Below are positions 43,992-53,260 of a stretch of 64,000 bases of DNA, piece by piece. Position numbers and translations under genes: made by a program. Position 1 is the stretch's first letter; every line of letters starts with the position of its first letter. Source of the DNA: Sulfitobacter sabulilitoris. Its GTDB lineage: Bacteria; Pseudomonadota; Alphaproteobacteria; Rhodobacterales; Rhodobacteraceae. The stretch covers positions 1,468,023 through 1,532,022 of the forward strand of contig NZ_VANS01000001.1 in NCBI RefSeq assembly GCF_005887615.1, in the 5' to 3' direction. The notes below the pieces were generated by a model. It searched no databases and was not told the DNA's origin. It worked only from the letters and a program-made list of their open reading frames with translations.

Positions 43992-44518
43992 GGCATGTCC
44001 TTTCGCGGTGCGGCCCCGGTTGGCGCCAAAAGCCATGCGCCCAGCGCCACCCCCCCCGCCAGCCCGAACAGCGCCCATTTCACCACCGTGAACTGGCTTG
44101 CCCGCAGGATGGCCGTTCCTGTGGCGTCCGCACCGCTCAGCAGCAGCTCGGCCACCAGCGCGTTTTCCGCCAGATCCATCAGCAGATACCCCGCCGGGGC
44201 CAACAGGGCGATCAGCCGCACCCATTGGCGCAGCCCCCGCGCCTGCACCCAGGTGACACCGCCCAGCGTAAAGGCCGCCAGCACCGGAAAGACCGTATCC
44301 CAAAGCCGGAACGTGCCCAGATAGATCAGCGTCGCATGCGGCGATATGGCCGCCAGATAATCCCGCGCCTGCGCCATCGTGTAGCCGGTCAGATGCGCGT
44401 CGAAGGGCGCAAGCCCGGGCGCCGGCGTCAGCACCGTCCGCGACAGCCAGGCCAGATAGGCAAAACACAGCACGGCCATGATGCCCGTGGCCCACAAGAG
44501 ACGCGTGGCGCGGGTCAT
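43988..44518 (-). CDS. Small polytopic membrane protein between aroA and cmk
   Basis: A 176-residue protein with four hydrophobic segments (about 7-25, 62-85, 100-118 and 138-165). The loop [18 protein letters not shown] after the first segment is probably outside. It is not recognised as a named family. Its start overlaps the aroA stop (ATGA) and its stop overlaps the cmk start, so it is locked into the operon. Its function is unknown. Confidence 0.8.
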   Translation of the reverse strand: MTRATRLLWATGIMAVLCFAYLAWLSRTVLTPAPGLAPFDAHLTGYTMAQARDYLAAISPHATLIYLGTFRLWDTVFPVLAAFTLGGVTWVQARGLRQWVRLIALLAPAGYLLMDLAENALVAELLLSGADATGTAILRASQFTVVKWALFGLAGGVALGAWLLAPTGAAPRKDMP

Positions 44519-45867
44519 CCGCCTGTCCGCTCGACCTGCGCGCCAAGGGTCTTCATCAACGGCTCGAAGATCGGGAAGGATGTCGCGATCGGGCCGCCGT
44601 CATCGACGCTGACGGGGTTTTGCGACGCCATGCCGAGAATCAGGAACGACATCGCGATACGGTGGTCCAGGTGGCTGGCGCAGGTGGCCCCCCCCGGCAC
44701 GTTGCCGTGGCCCAGCCCGGTGACGGTCCACCAGTCGGGGCCGTCCTCGACGGTGACGCCATTGGCGCGCAGGCCCGTGGCCATCGCGTCGATCCGGTCG
44801 CTTTCCTTGACGCGCAATTCCTTGACACCCCGCATCACGGTATCGCCCGTGGCAAAGGCGGCCACGACCGACAGCACCGGGTATTCGTCGATCATCGACG
44901 CCGCGCGCGCGGGTGGCACCTCGATTCCCTTCAGGTCGGGCGAAAACCGCGCCCGCAGGTCCGCCACCGGCTCGCCGCCCTCGACCCGCTCGTTTTCAAA
45001 GGTCAGATCCGCGCCCATCTCGCGCAGCGTGGTGAACAGCCCCGCCCGCGTCGGGTTCAACCCGATCCCCGGCACCAGCACGTCCGACCCCGGCACGATC
45101 AGTGCCGCGCAAACCGGAAAGGCGGCCGAGCTCGGATCGCGCGGCACATCGATCCTTTGCGGTGTCAGTTCCGGCTGCCCGGTAAGCGTGATGACGCGCG
45201 CCTCCTCGGTGTCCTCCACCGTGATCTGCGCGCCAAAGCCCGCCAGCATCCGCTCGGTATGGTCGCGCGTCGCCTCTGCCTCGATCACGACGGTCTGGCC
45301 CGGAGCGTTCAGCCCGGCCAGCAGCACCGCCGATTTCACCTGCGCCGAAGGCACCGGCACGACATAGCGCACCGGCACGGGATCCGCCGCGCCGACCAGC
45401 GTCATCGGCAACCGTCCGCCCGCGCGTCCCACCGCCTGCGCGCCGAAGTCCGCCAACGGGTCCGTGACCCGCGCCATCGGACGCTTGTTCAGGCTTGCGT
45501 CGCCGGTGAACGTCGCCGTGATCGGCGAGGTCGCCATCGCGCCCATGATCAGCCGAACGCCCGTGCCGGAGTTGCCGCAGTCGATCACGCCGTCAGGTTC
45601 GGCAAACCCGCCCACACCAACGCCCTGCACCGACCAGTTACCGCCGCCAAGGTCGGTCACTTCGGCACCGAACGCGCGCATGGCCTTTGCCGTATCCAGC
45701 ACGTCCTGCCCTTCCAGCAGGCCGCTGATCGTCGTCTCGCCGACGCAGAGCGCACCCAGGATCAGCGCGCGATGTGAAATGGATTTGTCGCCCGGCACCT
45801 CCGCGCGGCCCGCAAGGGGGCCGCAGGCACTGGAGGTCATCGGGATCGGGGCGCCGTGGCTGGACAT
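44515..45867 (-). CDS. aroA: 3-phosphoshikimate 1-carboxyvinyltransferase (EPSP synthase)
   Basis: A 450-residue shikimate pathway enzyme. [15 protein letters not shown] binds PEP and shikimate 3-phosphate; [33 protein letters not shown] and VKESDRIDA are the other signatures. The GNSGTGVRL form resembles class II enzymes. It is first in the aroA-membrane protein-cmk-rpsA series, with trmB upstream on the same strand. Confidence 0.95.
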   Translation of the reverse strand: MSSHGAPIPMTSSACGPLAGRAEVPGDKSISHRALILGALCVGETTISGLLEGQDVLDTAKAMRAFGAEVTDLGGGNWSVQGVGVGGFAEPDGVIDCGNSGTGVRLIMGAMATSPITATFTGDASLNKRPMARVTDPLADFGAQAVGRAGGRLPMTLVGAADPVPVRYVVPVPSAQVKSAVLLAGLNAPGQTVVIEAEATRDHTERMLAGFGAQITVEDTEEARVITLTGQPELTPQRIDVPRDPSSAAFPVCAALIVPGSDVLVPGIGLNPTRAGLFTTLREMGADLTFENERVEGGEPVADLRARFSPDLKGIEVPPARAASMIDEYPVLSVVAAFATGDTVMRGVKELRVKESDRIDAMATGLRANGVTVEDGPDWWTVTGLGHGNVPGGATCASHLDHRIAMSFLILGMASQNPVSVDDGGPIATSFPIFEPLMKTLGAQVERTGG

Positions 45868-45946
45868 ATCGAACTACTCGTCTGACTGCTTCGGCACCGT
45901 CTTAGACCAGCCGGGGGGGCGGCGTCCATCGCACGGCGGCGCCGGA

Positions 45947-46648
45947 TCACGTTTTGCGAAAGGTCAGGTAGTGCGGAGTCCGTCCCTCGCGCAGCGCCTT
46001 CTGCTCGTAGCGGGTCGAAATCCAGTCATCCCAAGGCGTGCGCCAGTCATCGGGCCCTTCGGCCAGCCACTCGAACCCGTGCCGCGGCACCTGCTCGAGC
46101 GTCTGGCGCACGTAATCCTCGATGTCGGTGGCCACGCGGAACATCGCCCCCGGCCTGAGCACCCGCCCCAGCGGCTCAAGGTGTTCGGGCGTGACGAACC
46201 GGCGGCGGTGGTGGCGCGCCTTTGGCCAGGGATCGGGATACAGCAGGAACGCCCGGTCGATCGATCCATCCGGCAGAACGTCGAACATGTCGCGCACGTC
46301 GCCGGGGTGAACGGCAAGGTTGTCCACGCCTGCGCGTCGGATCTTGCCCAACAGCATGGCAACGCCGTTGATATAGGGTTCGCACCCGATGATGCCGACC
46401 TGCGGGTTGGTGGCGGCCTGATGCACCATGTGCTCGCCACCGCCAAAGCCGATTTCCAGCCACACCGGCTTGCCGTCGAACAGCGTCTTCAGGTCCAGCG
46501 GTGTGCGTTCCGGGTTTGCATCCCAAGCCACGGCGCCGGGCGACAGCGCGTCGAGGTCTTCGTCGATGTAGCCCTTCTGCGACGGCTTGAGCGATTTGCC
46601 CTTGAGGCGGCCATAGAAGTTGCGGCGGGGGCGGGTTGGATGTGTCAT
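45947..46648 (-). CDS. trmB: tRNA (guanine-N7-)-methyltransferase
   Basis: A 233-residue SAM-dependent enzyme that makes m7G46 in tRNA. LEIGFGGGEHMVHQA is the SAM motif; FLLYPDPWPKARHHRRRFV is the diagnostic TrmB segment. The start at 46648 is MTHPTRPRRNFYGR; a longer frame is GC-rich and not conserved. It diverges from the LOV kinase gene. Confidence 0.95.
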   Translation of the reverse strand: MTHPTRPRRNFYGRLKGKSLKPSQKGYIDEDLDALSPGAVAWDANPERTPLDLKTLFDGKPVWLEIGFGGGEHMVHQAATNPQVGIIGCEPYINGVAMLLGKIRRAGVDNLAVHPGDVRDMFDVLPDGSIDRAFLLYPDPWPKARHHRRRFVTPEHLEPLGRVLRPGAMFRVATDIEDYVRQTLEQVPRHGFEWLAEGPDDWRTPWDDWISTRYEQKALREGRTPHYLTFRKT

Positions 46649-46784
46649 GGCGCGCGGTTTAGCCGGGCCGCGCGCGGGGCGCAACGGGGGCGGTGCACCG
46701 CCGCGCCGCAGCCCGAGGCAAAACCGCCGCACCCCATGCATCTGACGCGCATTGGCTACAGCGCATGACGTAGCGCGCGCTCTG

Positions 46785-46812
46785 TTGAACTCGCGGGGCA
46801 GTCTGGTAACTT
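46785..46812 (+). promoter_or_regulatory. Possible promoter of the LOV histidine kinase gene
   Basis: TTGAAC (46785-46790) and TAACTT (46807-46812) are spaced by 16 bases. Transcription would begin near 46819, just at the hairpin below. Confidence 0.4.
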
Positions 46813-46820
46813 AAGTGTCG

Positions 46821-46860
46821 CTCGTGCTCCGACAGGTTCACCCCCCAGGCGGAGCACGAG
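46821..46860 (+). promoter_or_regulatory. Leader hairpin of the LOV histidine kinase gene
   Basis: An 11-bp perfect stem, CTCGTGCTCCG (46821-46831) with CGGAGCACGAG (46850-46860), extends by further G-U and Watson-Crick pairs and has an 18-base loop. TGATTTTG follows. It could attenuate transcription or protect the mRNA 5' end. The ribosome site at 46879 is outside the stem. Confidence 0.55.
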
Positions 46861-46890
46861 TGATTTTGTGCGCATTCCAAGGAGATCAGC

Positions 46891-47895
46891 GTGAACGTCG
46901 AAGGCGGCCGAGAAAGCTGGAACAACCGCGAGGATCTGGCGATGGCGCAGGCATTGCGTCACACGCGCCTGCCGCTGTGTTTTACCGATCCCACCCTGCC
47001 CGACAATCCGATCATATACGCCAACTCGGCCTTCTGCGAATTGACCGGCTACCCGCTGGATGAAATCCTGGGGCGCAACTGCCGGTTTCTGCAGGGTGAC
47101 GCCACCACCACGGACAGCATCGACAACATCCGGCGGATCATCGAAAAGCAGGAGGTCGCGACCGTCGAAATCCTGAACTACCGCAAGGACGGCACCCCGT
47201 TCGTGAACGCCCTCCAGATCGGGCCGATCATGGACGATGACGGAAAGATCGCCTTTTACTTCGGATCGCAACTCGACATCACGGCCGAACACGAGCGTCA
47301 AAAGACCGCAAGGAAGCTCGCGAATGACGAATTGCTGCACCGCCTGCGCAATATCGTGAATGTCATGTCGGTCACGGTCAAGATGACCGCACGGTCCGAA
47401 CGCGACCCGGTCGATATGGGCCACAAGATCAACGCCCGCCTGCATGCGCTGAGCGATGCACATTTCAGCACATTCGGCGAATCGATGAACAACAGCATCG
47501 AGGTCTCAACGCTGGCCAGTTCGATCCTGACCGCCTATGCCCCGCTCGGCCAGGCGCAGTTCGAGCTCTTGGGCCCGAATTTCCTGCTGCCCGGCGGGTT
47601 GACCTCTCCGGTGACGCTGCTGATGCACGAACTTGCGACAAATGCGGTCAAGCACGGCGCATTGAGCGTCGAGACCGGGCATGTCGCCTTTCACTGGTCG
47701 CTGTCCGAAACGGCGAACGACCGGACGCTGATCTGCCATTGGCGCGAAACCGACGGCCCCGAGGTCAAGGTGCCCGAACGCGCCAGCGGATCGCAGATCG
47801 TTCAGGCGCTGGTCGCGGCGGCGGGCGGCACCCTGTCCTTCGATTGGCGCCCCGAGGGGCTGGTGGTCGAGGCGAGCCTGCCGGTCGGCAACTGA
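46891..47895 (+). CDS. LOV-domain blue-light sensor histidine kinase, HWE family
   Basis: A 334-residue soluble protein. The N-terminal LOV (PAS) domain (about 20-130) has GRNCRFLQGD with the photoactive C64, plus N63, Q68, N106 and Q127, which contact FMN. The kinase part has H150 in LLHRLRNIVNVMS, N251 in MHELATNAVKHGAL, and W284-R-E286 in CHWRETDGP, the HWE signature. It should bind flavin, form a cysteinyl adduct in blue light and alter autophosphorylation. There is no membrane segment and no adjacent response regulator. The start is GTG with AAGGAG six bases before. Partners such as a PhyR-type general stress regulator are inference. Confidence 0.93.
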   Translation: MNVEGGRESWNNREDLAMAQALRHTRLPLCFTDPTLPDNPIIYANSAFCELTGYPLDEILGRNCRFLQGDATTTDSIDNIRRIIEKQEVATVEILNYRKDGTPFVNALQIGPIMDDDGKIAFYFGSQLDITAEHERQKTARKLANDELLHRLRNIVNVMSVTVKMTARSERDPVDMGHKINARLHALSDAHFSTFGESMNNSIEVSTLASSILTAYAPLGQAQFELLGPNFLLPGGLTSPVTLLMHELATNAVKHGALSVETGHVAFHWSLSETANDRTLICHWRETDGPEVKVPERASGSQIVQALVAAAGGTLSFDWRPEGLVVEASLPVGN

Positions 47896-47988
47896 TCACC
47901 GGCATCGCTGCCAACGCGGCTTGCGCGGTCTCGCATTCGTGGCACAGTGGGCGGCGATCGTCCCGTCCACAGCCCCGGAGCCGCGCCC

Positions 47989-50025
47989 ATGTCCAACGAT
48001 CCGCTGTTGCAGCCCTACCGGTTGAAGCACCTGACGCTGAAGAACCGGATCATGACCACCGCGCATGAACCGGCCTATCCCGAAGACGGGATGCCCACCG
48101 ACCGCTACCGCGCCTATCACGAAGCGCGCGCGCGCGGGGGTGTGGGCCTGACGATGACCGCCGGATCGGCTGTGGTGTCGCGCGACAGCCCGGCGGCGTT
48201 CAACAATATCCTCGCCTACCGCGACGAGGTCGTGCCGTGGATCCGGCGGCTGACCGACGCCTGCCATGCGCATGGCTGCGCGGTGATGATCCAACTGACG
48301 CACCTGGGCCGCCGCACCGGCTGGGACAAGGGCGACTGGCTGCCATCGGTGTCGCCCGGCCCCGACCGCGAACCCGCGCATCGCGCCTTTCCCAAGCTGA
48401 TCGAGGCCTGGGACATCGCGCGGATCACTTCGGATTACGCCGACGCCGCCGAACGGATGCAGGCGGGCGGCATGGACGGGATCGAGCTTGAAGCCTACGG
48501 GCACCTGATGGACCAGTTCTGGTCGCCGCTCACCAACCGGCTGGAGGGCGCCTATGGCGCGCAGAGCCGTGACACTCGCCTGCGCTTTGCGCTCGAGGTG
48601 CTGGAGGCCATCCGCGCCCGCGTCGGCCCCGATTTCATCGTCGGCCTGCGCTTCATCGCGGACGAGGACGCGCCCGGCGGCATCGACGCCGACGAAGGAC
48701 TGGCCATAGCCCATGCGCTGAAAGCCACCGGGCATGTCGATTTCCTGAACGTCATCCGCGGGCGCATCCATACTGACGCGGCCCTGACCAAGGTCATTCC
48801 GCTGCAAGGGATGCGCAGCGCGCCGCACCTGGATTTCGCGGGCCGCGTGCGGGCCGAGGTGGGCCTGCCCACATTCCACGCCGCGCGCATTCCCGATGTG
48901 GCCACCGCGCGGCACGCGGTGCAGGCGGGGCTGCTGGATCTGGTGGGCATGACACGCGCCCATATCGCCGACCCGCAGATCGTGCAAAAGATCATGACCG
49001 GGCGCGAACACGACATCCGCCCCTGCGTCGGCGCGACCTACTGTCTGGACCGGATCTACCAGGGCGGCGAGGCGCTGTGTATCCACAATGCGGCAACGGG
49101 CCGGGAACTGACCATGTCACACGACATATCGCCCGCCGCGGCAAAGCGCCGGATCGTCATCGTCGGCGCAGGCCCCGGCGGGCTGGAAGCGGCCCGCGTC
49201 GCGGCAGAACGCGGCCACCACGTGACCGTGTTCGAGGCCGCGGGCGACCCCGGCGGCCAGATCCGCCTGACCGCGCGCAGCCCCCGCCGCCGCGAGATGA
49301 TCGGCATCATCGACTGGCGCATGGCCCAATGCGCCGCACGCGACGTGGTATTCCGCTTCAACACCTATGCCGAAGCCGACGACGTGCTGAACGAGGCCCC
49401 CGACGTGGTGATCGTCGCCACCGGCGGGCTGCCCAACCTCACCCTGTTCGAAACCCGCGCCGAGGCCGCGCATATCCTCAGCACCTGGGATCTGATCTCG
49501 GGCGATGTCAAAGCGGCCGGGCGGGTCCTGGTCTATGACGAAAGCGGCGACACGCCGGGGTTGCAGGCCGCCGAAGTCGCGGCAGAGGCGGGCGCGGAGG
49601 TCGAGGTGATGACCCCCGACCGGACCGTGGCCACGGACATCATGGGGATGAACGTGACGCCCTACATGACGGCGCTCCAGGCCCGCGACGTGACCTTTAC
49701 CGTCGCCCGTCGTCTGCTCGACGTCGCGCGCGACGGCAACCGCCTGCGCGCGACCATCGGCACCGACTACGGCGACCGGCGCTGGCAACAAAGCTACGAT
49801 CAGATCGTGGTGAACTACGGCACCCGCCCTCTGGACGACCTGTATCATGCGCTCAGACCCTTGTCCGGAAACGGCGGCGCGGTCGATTACGATGCGTTGA
49901 TCGCGGGACGTCCCCAGCCGCACGCCGGCGACGGGTTTCAAGTGTTCCGCATCGGCGACGCCGTGTCGCCACGCAACACCCATGCGGCAATCTACGATGC
50001 GCTGCGGCTGGTCAAGGATCTGTGA
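47989..50025 (+). CDS. NADH:flavin oxidoreductase / demethylase family protein (DgcA/StcD-like)
   Basis: A 678-residue enzyme with an Old Yellow Enzyme-type FMN barrel (1-350) and a C-terminal FAD/NAD domain (IVIVGAGPGGLEAARVAAE at about 386). The layout matches 2,4-dienoyl-CoA reductase, trimethylamine dehydrogenase and the dimethylglycine/stachydrine demethylases. The Fe-S segment reads CVGATYCLDRIYQGGEALC, with three cysteines instead of the usual four. Many Rhodobacterales use such enzymes on methylated amines or betaines. The start is ATG 47989. The substrate is not proven. Confidence 0.88.
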   Translation: MSNDPLLQPYRLKHLTLKNRIMTTAHEPAYPEDGMPTDRYRAYHEARARGGVGLTMTAGSAVVSRDSPAAFNNILAYRDEVVPWIRRLTDACHAHGCAVMIQLTHLGRRTGWDKGDWLPSVSPGPDREPAHRAFPKLIEAWDIARITSDYADAAERMQAGGMDGIELEAYGHLMDQFWSPLTNRLEGAYGAQSRDTRLRFALEVLEAIRARVGPDFIVGLRFIADEDAPGGIDADEGLAIAHALKATGHVDFLNVIRGRIHTDAALTKVIPLQGMRSAPHLDFAGRVRAEVGLPTFHAARIPDVATARHAVQAGLLDLVGMTRAHIADPQIVQKIMTGREHDIRPCVGATYCLDRIYQGGEALCIHNAATGRELTMSHDISPAAAKRRIVIVGAGPGGLEAARVAAERGHHVTVFEAAGDPGGQIRLTARSPRRREMIGIIDWRMAQCAARDVVFRFNTYAEADDVLNEAPDVVIVATGGLPNLTLFETRAEAAHILSTWDLISGDVKAAGRVLVYDESGDTPGLQAAEVAAEAGAEVEVMTPDRTVATDIMGMNVTPYMTALQARDVTFTVARRLLDVARDGNRLRATIGTDYGDRRWQQSYDQIVVNYGTRPLDDLYHALRPLSGNGGAVDYDALIAGRPQPHAGDGFQVFRIGDAVSPRNTHAAIYDALRLVKDL

Positions 50026-50374
50026 AAGAGGTCGCGACCAAAGCCGCGCCCTGGCCGGTCCCGCCCCCCGTGGTATCCGCAAGGCAGCGACGTTGGGCAG
50101 GCGTTCCATCCACCTTTGACGTGCCGTAAGGGAATGGTCCGACCGCGTCGGCGGCGCGGATGAGACCCGCCCGAACCTTGCGACGAGTTCAGGAACGGGC
50201 GCTTTTTCGTCCACGGCACCGGACAGGGCGCAAGGCCCGGACGGGTCAATCGCGCTCACACCCATGGCCGGACTCCGTCGCATCTGGGCCCGGAGCGTGA
50301 CCGCCGCCGTCTGTGACGGCCGCGATCGTGCGCAAGGCGCGCCTCCCGTGCAGCAATGGTACGCCTGCGGGCGC
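50026..50374. other. Convergent spacer with a hairpin and T-run
   Basis: No protein gene seen. The stem listed at 50168-50207 is the main feature. CTTTGACG at about 50113 resembles a -35 box, so a short RNA starting near 50145 and ending at the hairpin is conceivable. The metK 3' end lies at 50375. Confidence 0.4.
50168..50207 (+). terminator. Terminator-like hairpin after the flavin oxidoreductase gene
   Basis: CGCCCG (50168-50173) pairs with CGGGCG (50196-50201), and CCT with AGG inside, across two A-A mismatches. TTTTT at 50203-50207 follows. It lies 143 bases after the upstream stop. Confidence 0.65.
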
Positions 50375-51562
50375 CTAGATCGCCGCCTTCAGCCTTTCGG
50401 CCAGATCGGTCCGCTCCCACGAAAATCCGCCATCGGCCTCTGGCGCGCGGCCGAAATGCCCATAGGCCGCCGTGCGCGTGTAGATCGGCTTGTTGAGTTG
50501 CAGATGTTCGCGAATGCCGCGGGGGGTCAGATCCATGATCTTGCGGATGGCCTTTTCGATGGCGCTGTCGTGTATGTCGCCATCCCCCGTGCCGTAGGTA
50601 TCGCAGTAGATCGACAGGGGTTGGCTGACCCCGATGGCATAGCTGAGCTGGATGGTGCATTTGTCGGCCATGCCCGCCGCCACGACATTCTTGGCCAGAT
50701 AGCGCGCGACATAGGCCGCCGAGCGGTCCACCTTGGTCGGGTCCTTGCCCGAGAATGCGCCGCCGCCATGCGGCGCGGCGCCGCCATAGGTATCCACGAT
50801 GATCTTGCGGCCCGTCAGGCCCGCATCGCCATCCGGCCCGCCGATCACGAAGGTTCCGGTCGGATTGACGTGCCACACGGTATCGGCGTCGATCCATCCC
50901 TCGGGCAGCACCTCGCGGATGTAGGGTTCCACGATGTCGCGGATATCGGCGCTGGTCTGATGCGCATGCGCGTGCTGGGTGGACAGCACGATTGAGCTGA
51001 CGCCGACCGGCTTGCCATCGACATAGCGCACCGAAAGCTGGCTTTTGGCATCGGGGCGCAGGGTGGGTTCGCTGCCGTCCTTGCGGGCCTCGGCCAGACG
51101 CCGCAGGATCGCGTGGGAATAATGGATCGGGGCCGGCATCAGCTCGGGCGTCTCGGTTGTGGCAAAGCCGAACATGATCCCCTGGTCGCCGGCGCCTTCG
51201 TCCTTGTTGCCCTTGGCATCGACGCCCTGGGCGATATGGGCGGACTGCTCGTGCAGCAGGTTGGTGACCTCGCAGGTCGCATGGTGGAACTTGTCCTGCT
51301 CGTACCCGATGTCCTTGATGCAGGCGCGCGCGATGCCGTCGATGCGGGCCATGTACTCGGTCAGCTTGGCCTTGTCCGACAGCCCCACTTCGCCGCCGAT
51401 CACCACGCGATTTGTGGTGGCGAATGTCTCGCAGGCGACTCGCGCCTCGGGCTCTTCGGTCAGGAATGCGTCGAGCACCGCATCCGAAATCCGGTCACAG
51501 ACCTTGTCGGGATGCCCTTCGGAAACGGATTCCGAGGTGAAGATATAGTTTTTGCGGGACAT
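50375..51562 (-). CDS. metK: S-adenosylmethionine synthetase
   Basis: A 395-residue enzyme making SAM from methionine and [29 protein letters not shown] and [19 protein letters not shown] are the signature segments. The start at 51562 is directly downstream of the SAM/SAH riboswitch, whose last element (GGAGCA) overlaps the ribosome site, so translation should be switched off by SAM. Confidence 0.97.
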   Translation of the reverse strand: MSRKNYIFTSESVSEGHPDKVCDRISDAVLDAFLTEEPEARVACETFATTNRVVIGGEVGLSDKAKLTEYMARIDGIARACIKDIGYEQDKFHHATCEVTNLLHEQSAHIAQGVDAKGNKDEGAGDQGIMFGFATTETPELMPAPIHYSHAILRRLAEARKDGSEPTLRPDAKSQLSVRYVDGKPVGVSSIVLSTQHAHAHQTSADIRDIVEPYIREVLPEGWIDADTVWHVNPTGTFVIGGPDGDAGLTGRKIIVDTYGGAAPHGGGAFSGKDPTKVDRSAAYVARYLAKNVVAAGMADKCTIQLSYAIGVSQPLSIYCDTYGTGDGDIHDSAIEKAIRKIMDLTPRGIREHLQLNKPIYTRTAAYGHFGRAPEADGGFSWERTDLAERLKAAI

Positions 51563-51565
51563 GTC

Positions 51566-51614
51566 GTGCTCCAGTAAAAAGATCAAGTGCCACGTCAGGA
51601 AGCCGTTGTGACAC
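51566..51614 (-). promoter_or_regulatory. SAM/SAH riboswitch in the metK leader
   Basis: Read on the minus strand, the leader has GTCACAACGGCTTCCTGACG, then a TGGCAC closing arm, an A/U-rich linker and CTGGAGCA. This agrees with the conserved SAM/SAH aptamer, in which GGAGCA forms a pseudoknot with the loop and sequesters the ribosome-binding site. It lies four bases before the metK ATG. The class is known mainly from Rhodobacterales metK leaders, which supports both the call and the taxon. Confidence 0.92.
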
Positions 51615-51652
51615 GATTACGAGGGCTTACGTGGCCGCCAGTGCAGCGTCAA

Positions 51653-53260
51653 TCATAAACTGCTGCGGCGTTTTCGACCTTTGCCCGCGGCCCTGCGGCG
51701 GGGGGGCCGTATCGTGCGCCTGCGCCGGTTGCGGCCTGCCCGCAGGGCTGCGGCGGAGAGCACGATGGTCAGGAAAATCACCAGCGGCGTATCGCCGGTG
51801 CGGCTGTAGAGCGTCGGCGGCAACGCCGCGGGCAGCGCCGCATCGACATAGCCCGCCTGCCCCAGCGCAAGGCTTTGGACGATGCGGCCACGCGGGTCGA
51901 TCATCGCGGATATGCCGGTGTTGGCCGCGCGCATCATCGGCAGCCCCTGCTCGATCGCGCGCATCCGCGCCTGCGCAAGGTGCTGCTGCGGGCCGGAGGT
52001 CTGCCCGAACCAGGCATCGTTGGTGATCTGGATCAGCATCCCCGGTCGCGACGGCGCGGCATTCACATCATGCGCAAAGACCGCTTCGTAGCAGATCAGC
52101 GGCAGCGCGGTGCCCAGTGCCCCCAGGTCCAGAAGCCGCGCGCCCGGGCCGCGCCCGTAGCCGTTGCCATCCGCCGCCGCCAGACCGCGCAGGCCGAAGC
52201 GGCCCAGCAAATTGCCGAAGGGCAGGTATTCGCCGAAAGGGACGATATGGTGCTTGTCATAGGTCTGTGCGACGCCGCCCTGCCCGTCCAGCAGCACCAG
52301 CGAATTGTAAAGCGTGCCCGCCTCGCGCCGTTGCACGCCAAGGATCACCGGTGTCCCGCCCGCGGCCTCGGCGATCTGTTCCAGCGCGGGGGGCGCCGCC
52401 TCCAACAGCCACGGGATCGCGGTTTCGGACCAGACCACCAGGTCGGGCGCGCGGGCGGCGGGCGCGGGCGGCGCCGCCGTCAGCGCAAGCTGGCGTTCAT
52501 AGAACATCCGGATCTTGTCGGGTTGCCATTTTTCCTTTTGCGGCGCGTTGGGCTGGATCAGGCGGACCCATGTCTCCGTCAGCGCCGAGGGCGCGCGCGC
52601 AGGGGGCAACATCACCAGCGTCACCGTCGCGATCAGCAAGAGCGTCTGGCCCAGGCGCAGGGCCGTGCCGCCGCGATACACGGCCGGGTAGGACAGGGCC
52701 CAGGCCATCAGGCACATCCACAACATCGCACCATGCGGACCCACCCATGCGAGGCTTTGTCCCGCCAGCGCCGACACAAGCACCTGCGGCGGGGAGGCCC
52801 AGGGAAACCCGGTGAAGAGATAGGCGCGCAACAGCTCGGCCGCCGTCCAGGTCAGCACCAGCGGAAACGCCCGCCGCGACAGCCGCCGCGCGGCCCAGAA
52901 CGCCAGCCCCCAAAACAACGCCAGCCCCCCCGCCAGCAGCGCCAGCGCAAAGGGGGCCATCCAGCCATAGCGCGCGGCATCGATCTGGAACGGCTCGACA
53001 ATCCAGAGGAGCGACACCGCAAAATAACCCGCCCCGAGCGCCCAGCCGGTCAGCGCCGCGCGCCCCGCGTGGGTCTGGCGGCGCAGCATCACGAAGGCCA
53101 TCACCATGACCAGGGGCAGCACCAGCGCGAAATTATGGGGCTCCTGCCCCAACGCGCCCACGGCCCCAAGGGCCGCGGCCACCAAAAGCTGGCTCCAGAT
53201 CGGGAGCTTCGGGAACCAGCCCCAGACCTTGGGCAGGCGCCGTGGCTCCAGCGTGCTCAC
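51653..53260 (-). CDS. lnt: Apolipoprotein N-acyltransferase
   Basis: A 535-residue inner-membrane enzyme that adds the third acyl chain to lipoproteins. The N-terminal half has about six to seven membrane helices (LYFTGFPW-like LFTGFPWASPPQ present), and the nitrilase-like domain follows. Glu in VVWSETAIPWLL, Lys in the middle segment, and Cys in LICYEAVFAHDV form the catalytic set. Its start overlaps the corC-like stop by four bases, so the two are coupled. Confidence 0.95.
   Translation of the reverse strand: MSTLEPRRLPKVWGWFPKLPIWSQLLVAAALGAVGALGQEPHNFALVLPLVMVMAFVMLRRQTHAGRAALTGWALGAGYFAVSLLWIVEPFQIDAARYGWMAPFALALLAGGLALFWGLAFWAARRLSRRAFPLVLTWTAAELLRAYLFTGFPWASPPQVLVSALAGQSLAWVGPHGAMLWMCLMAWALSYPAVYRGGTALRLGQTLLLIATVTLVMLPPARAPSALTETWVRLIQPNAPQKEKWQPDKIRMFYERQLALTAAPPAPAARAPDLVVWSETAIPWLLEAAPPALEQIAEAAGGTPVILGVQRREAGTLYNSLVLLDGQGGVAQTYDKHHIVPFGEYLPFGNLLGRFGLRGLAAADGNGYGRGPGARLLDLGALGTALPLICYEAVFAHDVNAAPSRPGMLIQITNDAWFGQTSGPQQHLAQARMRAIEQGLPMMRAANTGISAMIDPRGRIVQSLALGQAGYVDAALPAALPPTLYSRTGDTPLVIFLTIVLSAAALRAGRNRRRRTIRPPRRRAAGKGRKRRSSL

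Noticed and set aside
47896..49086. A 396-codon minus-strand frame
   Set aside because: It is antisense to the flavin oxidoreductase gene, which has clear FMN and FAD motifs and a proper start.
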